A DNA stretch of 64,000 nucleotides from Haliscomenobacter hydrossis DSM 1100 (GTDB taxonomy: Bacteria > Bacteroidota > Bacteroidia > Chitinophagales > Saprospiraceae): the NCBI RefSeq assembly GCF_000212735.1, contig NC_015510.1, forward strand, positions 1,984,001 to 2,048,000, written 5' to 3'. Both the position numbers and the translations under genes were made by a program. The notes under the pieces were generated by a model. It was not told where the DNA came from and made no database searches. It was given only the letters and a program-made list of their open reading frames with translations. Shown here one piece after another: positions 60,744 through 64,000 of this stretch (positions are counted from its first letter, which is position 1; each line of letters opens with the position of its first letter).

Positions 60744-63147
60744 ACAGTACGCAAGCCCGATGAATTTTATTGACAAACTGACGCTCTATCAGGCTGCCAA
60801 CACCAGCAATGCTGCCATCAAAAAGAATTTTTTGGTGCGCATTGCGGAATTTGAGTTGATCATTGCCGATTTGCGCTCTAAAAAAAGCAAAGACCCACTG
60901 CAACACGAACTCATTTTGGGTCGGCGGGGCAGCGGTAAGTCTACCTTGCTGAAGCGGATACAGGCAGAAATAGAGGAAGACCCCGATCTGAAGGCGCGCT
61001 ATTGGGCCATCAACCTGGCAGAAGAGCAGGCGGGTATTTATCGCCTCTCCGACCTCTGGTTTGAAGTGCTCAAAGAACTCAGATACCTTTCAAACACATC
61101 CAACACCCTGCGCGATTTTGATACCTTCGACAGTGACACGGCCTACACCCGCTACCTCTACGCTGAGATACACCACCTTTTAGCAGAAAAAGGGTACAAA
61201 GTGGTGTTACTCTTGGACAATCTCGACCGCATTTTGGAAAACTTCAATGAAGACGCCCATTTGTTCCGCGAATTCCTGATCAACTACAACGACCTCCAGA
61301 TTATCGGCGGCAGCACCCGCATGGACGAGCATTTTTGGCGATACGACAAGCCGTTTTACGATTTTTTCAGGATACACCGCCTGGAGGGGCTGACCTTTGA
61401 AGAGATAAACCACCTGCTCAACCACTGGAGCGCGGTCATGGAATTGCCCGAATTGAAGGATTATGCCCTGCGGCACCGTGGAAAAATAGAAGCCATTCGC
61501 ATCTTTACCAACGGGTTGCCGCGCGCCTTGCAGTTTTTTATCGAAATACTCCTACACGATTCGACACTCTACGGCTTTGATTACCTGAAAAAAATCATGG
61601 ACAAGGCCACACCCCTCTATCAGGAACGCCTGAACAACCTGACGGGACAACAACGCAAGATTGTGTTGGAAATGGCTTTCCATTACGAAGCCTGCCCTAC
61701 AAAAGTATTGGTGGAAAAATGCCGGATGGAAGGCAAAACCATCGCCGCCATTTTGAATAAATTGCAGGAATTTGGCATCGTTGAAACCCTAAAAACGGGC
61801 AACAAAAACAACCTGTACCGCATCGCCGAGCGCTTTTTTAACATGTGGCTCATTGTGACCCAAGGCAACCCCAACCAAAAACGCCGCGCCCGCTACCTGA
61901 CGCATTTTGTAGAAGCCTGGTATGATCCCAAAGAACTCCGAGACCTAGCTATGGCTCATATCGAAGACTTAAAGTCGGGCAAAATACCCTATGATAAAGC
62001 GTTTGTGTTGACCAAAGCCCTCACCCAATCGCAATTTATTGGCACGACTCTACGCGATGAACTGATAGATTACACCACGAAATTGGATGAAAGGAATATA
62101 AACAATCTTGAATTGCCCCGAAAATTTGACGAAATAAGCAAAGAAATAAGCGATTTCATGAGCATTAAAGATTATAAATCTGCCTTGGAAAAACTCGACG
62201 AAATAGAAAATGAAGAAGATGGAATTAAGTTTTGGGCTAAAGGCTTATGCTATAGCGGCCAGAATGACTATAAAAACGCGGAAAAACATTATCGATTAGC
62301 TATTGAAAAAGGTCAATTCAATGCTTCATATAGCTTGGCTAACTTATATAACCGTCAAAGCAAAACTGACTTGGCAGAAAAACATTATCTCTTAGCCATT
62401 GAAAAAGGGAATGTTGATTCTTTAACTAATCTGGCTGTTTTGTATCATGAACAAGACAAAACCGACCTAGCGGAAAAATATTTTCTCTTAGCCTTTGAAA
62501 ATGGGTATGTAGATGCTTTATATAATCTAGCTATTTTGTATCATGGTCGAGGCAAAACTGATCTCGCAGAAAAATATTATCGCTTAGCCATTGAGAAAGG
62601 TGATGGAGATGCTTTATTTAACCTGGCTGTTTTGTATTCAGAACAAAGCAAAACCGACCTAGCGGAAAAACATTATCTCTTAGCCATTGAGAAAGGTGAT
62701 ATAAATGCTTTGAATAATCTAGCCTACTTGTATTGGGAAACCAATCAAAAGAAAAAAAAGGCTTTACAACTTATCCAACAACATGCCGAAAAAGTAGATC
62801 GTGCCTTAGGTAATGTACTCATCTTAGAAATATGGAATGGCATGTTTGAAAATGTAACGGAGAAAACAGATGGCATTTTTGAAAAAAGTCAGTACGAGGG
62901 TTTAATTGATTTCATCGAAGCCCTGCTATGGCTGGGCCAAACCCATCTTGTCCTGTCCTTCTTTGAGAGCGAAACACACGGTGATGCCTTGCGCACCCGC
63001 TACGAGTTGCTGTACTATGCCACCCTGATATTGGCTGATAAAACAGAAGGGAATTTATTGATCAAAATCCCGCCCGAAACCCTGCCTACCGTGGAGGACA
63101 TCGTGCAAAAGGTGAAGGAAAAACGGGCGTTTTATGGTGTGGTGTAA
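60733..63147 (+). CDS. AAA-family ATP-binding protein with Sel1/TPR-like repeat tail, second of a pair
   Basis: The protein has 804 residues from the ATG at 60733; a 29-codon extension is unlikely. Walker A is GRRGSGKST (63-71), Walker B is VVLLLDNLDRIL (about 157-168), followed by IIGGSTRMDEHFW. A winged helix follows (about 330-380). Residues about 514-674 hold five near-identical 36-residue repeats (AEKHYLLAIEKGNVDSLTNL, AEKYFLLAFENGYVDALYNL and so on), Sel1/TPR-like helices that bind partners; nucleotide identity between them is high, so the number may vary between strains. The tail (690-804) is helical. Such architecture, ATPase plus repeat sensor, is common in defence STAND proteins, but I cannot assign a system. 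Confidence 0.85.
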   Translation: MENKQYASPMNFIDKLTLYQAANTSNAAIKKNFLVRIAEFELIIADLRSKKSKDPLQHELILGRRGSGKSTLLKRIQAEIEEDPDLKARYWAINLAEEQAGIYRLSDLWFEVLKELRYLSNTSNTLRDFDTFDSDTAYTRYLYAEIHHLLAEKGYKVVLLLDNLDRILENFNEDAHLFREFLINYNDLQIIGGSTRMDEHFWRYDKPFYDFFRIHRLEGLTFEEINHLLNHWSAVMELPELKDYALRHRGKIEAIRIFTNGLPRALQFFIEILLHDSTLYGFDYLKKIMDKATPLYQERLNNLTGQQRKIVLEMAFHYEACPTKVLVEKCRMEGKTIAAILNKLQEFGIVETLKTGNKNNLYRIAERFFNMWLIVTQGNPNQKRRARYLTHFVEAWYDPKELRDLAMAHIEDLKSGKIPYDKAFVLTKALTQSQFIGTTLRDELIDYTTKLDERNINNLELPRKFDEISKEISDFMSIKDYKSALEKLDEIENEEDGIKFWAKGLCYSGQNDYKNAEKHYRLAIEKGQFNASYSLANLYNRQSKTDLAEKHYLLAIEKGNVDSLTNLAVLYHEQDKTDLAEKYFLLAFENGYVDALYNLAILYHGRGKTDLAEKYYRLAIEKGDGDALFNLAVLYSEQSKTDLAEKHYLLAIEKGDINALNNLAYLYWETNQKKKKALQLIQQHAEKVDRALGNVLILEIWNGMFENVTEKTDGIFEKSQYEGLIDFIEALLWLGQTHLVLSFFESETHGDALRTRYELLYYATLILADKTEGNLLIKIPPETLPTVEDIVQKVKEKRAFYGVV

Positions 63148-63152
63148 AGATG

Positions 63153-63169
63153 GAGGCAGAAGCTGCCTC
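63153..63169. terminator. short hairpin between convergent cassette genes
   Basis: GAGGCAG-AAG-CTGCCTC, directly after the second ATPase stop (63145-63147) and overlapping the stop of the Uma2-like gene. There is no T-run, so it is a weak terminator or a stabilising hairpin. Confidence 0.45.
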
Positions 63170-63599
63170 AAGCGAAAACCCCTATTTCTAGACCCAAACA
63201 ATCCGAATAATCCGATTCTTCAATCACTTCATTTTGAGGCGTGATTTTGTACCAACCTTGTATCTCATAATCGTAATATTCCAATAAAGGCCGATACACC
63301 ACAAAAAAGATTTCCTGCAAATCAGGGTAATAATCAATCAGCTCTTCATAACGTTTCCGCTTGGCATTGTCACTGAACGGCTTTTTGAAGATTTCAATGC
63401 ACACTTTTGCGGTCTCTTCTTTGTCAAAAACGGTAACATCAGCAGATAAACTTTTTTCGTCGTCATCCCGCAAGGCCGCTTCTTGAATGGGCTGCCATTC
63501 TTTCAAATTAAGTTTACTCGTCAAATTGATCAAAATCTGACGAGCAATGATTTGGTGGGTTTTGGCAGGACGTACAGGCATATAGACGGCACTCATCAT
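63168..63599 (-). CDS. Uma2-like PD-(D/E)XK endonuclease-related protein
   Basis: The protein has 143 residues. It has the Uma2-type order: RPAKTHQIIARQILINLTSKL (helix), the acidic strand LSADVTVFD with Asp about 54, VCIEIFKK with Glu and Lys about 69/72, and YEELIDYYPDLQEIFFVVYRPL. That makes a PD-(D/E)XK fold of the sort found in orphan Uma2/DUF820 proteins, common in cyanobacteria and Bacteroidota. The E-x-K reads I-E-I-F-K, one residue longer than usual, so catalysis is doubtful. It lies on the opposite strand to the two ATPases and ends at the hairpin. Its coupling to them is inferred from position only. Confidence 0.7.
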   Translation of the reverse strand: MMSAVYMPVRPAKTHQIIARQILINLTSKLNLKEWQPIQEAALRDDDEKSLSADVTVFDKEETAKVCIEIFKKPFSDNAKRKRYEELIDYYPDLQEIFFVVYRPLLEYYDYEIQGWYKITPQNEVIEESDYSDCLGLEIGVFA

Positions 63600-63617
63600 T
63601 TTTTGCGGTTTTGACTT

Positions 63618-63631
63618 TTAGTACCTTACAA
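63618..63631 (+). repeat. 14-bp direct repeat at the right edge of the ATPase cassette
   Basis: TTAGTACCTTACAA, one base different from the copy at 59411-59424, lies 8 bases before the right copy of the symporter 3' end begins (about 63639). Confidence 0.4.
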
Positions 63632-63677
63632 AATAAAAGAAAAAAAGCCACAAAAGCTAATCCTAACCCCCATAATT

Positions 63678-64000
63678 TTACCCAACCACTCCCTCTTTCT
63701 CCTTCTCGGGCATCACCCCTTGCAACACCGCTGCGATCCCCATCACCAGCAAGCACCCGATCAAGTTCAACCACAGATACGCTACCCGCACCGGAATCAC
63801 CCAACCGAACAGGTTGAGGCTCATTTTGTACTCGCTCATCACATACACCACAATCACGATGATTTGGGTCAAAATGGCCGCCAGAAATGCCGCTCTACCT
63901 TTGACTTTGGGTAGAAAAAACGCCGTCAGGAACACCCCCAAGATGACCCCATAGAAGATCGAACCGATGATGTTTACAGCCTGAATCAGGTTGTCGAACA
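63678..64000 (-). CDS. sodium:solute symporter family protein, C-terminal part (gene continues past right edge)
   Basis: The last 107 residues are visible, from FDNLIQAVNIIGSIFYGVILG to EKEKEGVVG and the TAA at 63678-63680. Two hydrophobic spans (IIGSIFYGVILGVFLTAFF and AFLAAILTQIIVIVVYVM), then NLFGWVIPVRVAYLWLNLIGCLLVMGIAAVLQ, match the end of SSS-family sodium symporters. The substrate is unknown. Its 3' end is duplicated at 59091-59363 beyond the cassette. Confidence 0.85.
   Translation of the reverse strand, partial: FDNLIQAVNIIGSIFYGVILGVFLTAFFLPKVKGRAAFLAAILTQIIVIVVYVMSEYKMSLNLFGWVIPVRVAYLWLNLIGCLLVMGIAAVLQGVMPEKEKEGVVG

Noticed and set aside
63168-63599. Uma2-like gene as a third member of the ATPase operon
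   Set aside because: It lies on the opposite strand and ends against the second ATPase, so it is not co-transcribed with them.

Overview
The window looks like a chromosome segment from a Bacteroidota bacterium, most likely of the Saprospiria (Haliscomenobacter/Lewinella-like). I infer this from promoters of the TTG-N20-TAnnTTTG type, a type IX secretion C-terminal sorting domain, a SusC-style TonB receptor with a carboxypeptidase-like N-domain, few Shine-Dalgarno sequences, and Rpn, RAYT and CHRD proteins. No tRNA, rRNA or CRISPR array was seen.

Layout. (1) 0-10 kb is accessory. After the tail of an M1-type peptidase comes an AT-rich stretch with a two-TM protein plus a PD-(D/E)XK-like protein behind an operator-like promoter, a small lipoprotein, an unknown protein and a TPR protein. 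Next are a RAYT transposase gene broken by a 158-bp MITE, an XRE repressor, a candidate toxin/immunity pair, an Rpn nuclease and a mosaic of repeats. (2) 10-15.6 kb holds a secreted protein with six CHRD domains and an ATPase with a nuclease-like tail. (3) 15.7-29 kb is amine and carbon catabolism: an amidohydrolase, a rhomboid protease, two class III aminotransferases alternating with two aldehyde dehydrogenases and a GNAT enzyme, an Lrp regulator, a GntP permease and a secreted glycoside hydrolase-like protein. (4) 29-49 kb is mostly housekeeping and envelope: lepA, an LpxH-like phosphatase, an AraC regulator next to a phosphonate oxidase and phosphonatase-like pair, a UshA-like nucleotidase, a large BNR-repeat protein, a Nudix hydrolase, a cysteine synthase-like enzyme, a fatty-acid hydroxylase-like enzyme, a TonB receptor and an AI-2E family transporter. 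(5) 49-59 kb is a signalling block: rpoN, a sigma-54 activator and two sensor kinases in one tight operon, with a divergent CHASE3 kinase and response regulator, then a YtxH/holin-like stress operon and a lone receiver. (6) 59-64 kb is a cassette of two ATPases and a Uma2-like protein, lying between two copies of the 3' end of a sodium/solute symporter gene.

System-level observations. The intergenic DNA is rich in hairpin elements of several families. The most striking are G-rich, telomere-like arrays (TTTTAGGG or GGTTCGGG units) that begin at the stop codon of three unrelated genes and fold back on a C-rich arm. The ATPase cassette has the layout expected of an element that integrated in a gene 3' end and displaced the old end, though no recombinase is present. 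Its promoter carries four TTTTGACTA boxes. The 1-3.2 kb pair and the 7.2-8.3 kb pair are the best candidates for conflict or defence modules. All functional statements rest on motif recognition from the translated sequence; no database search was run.
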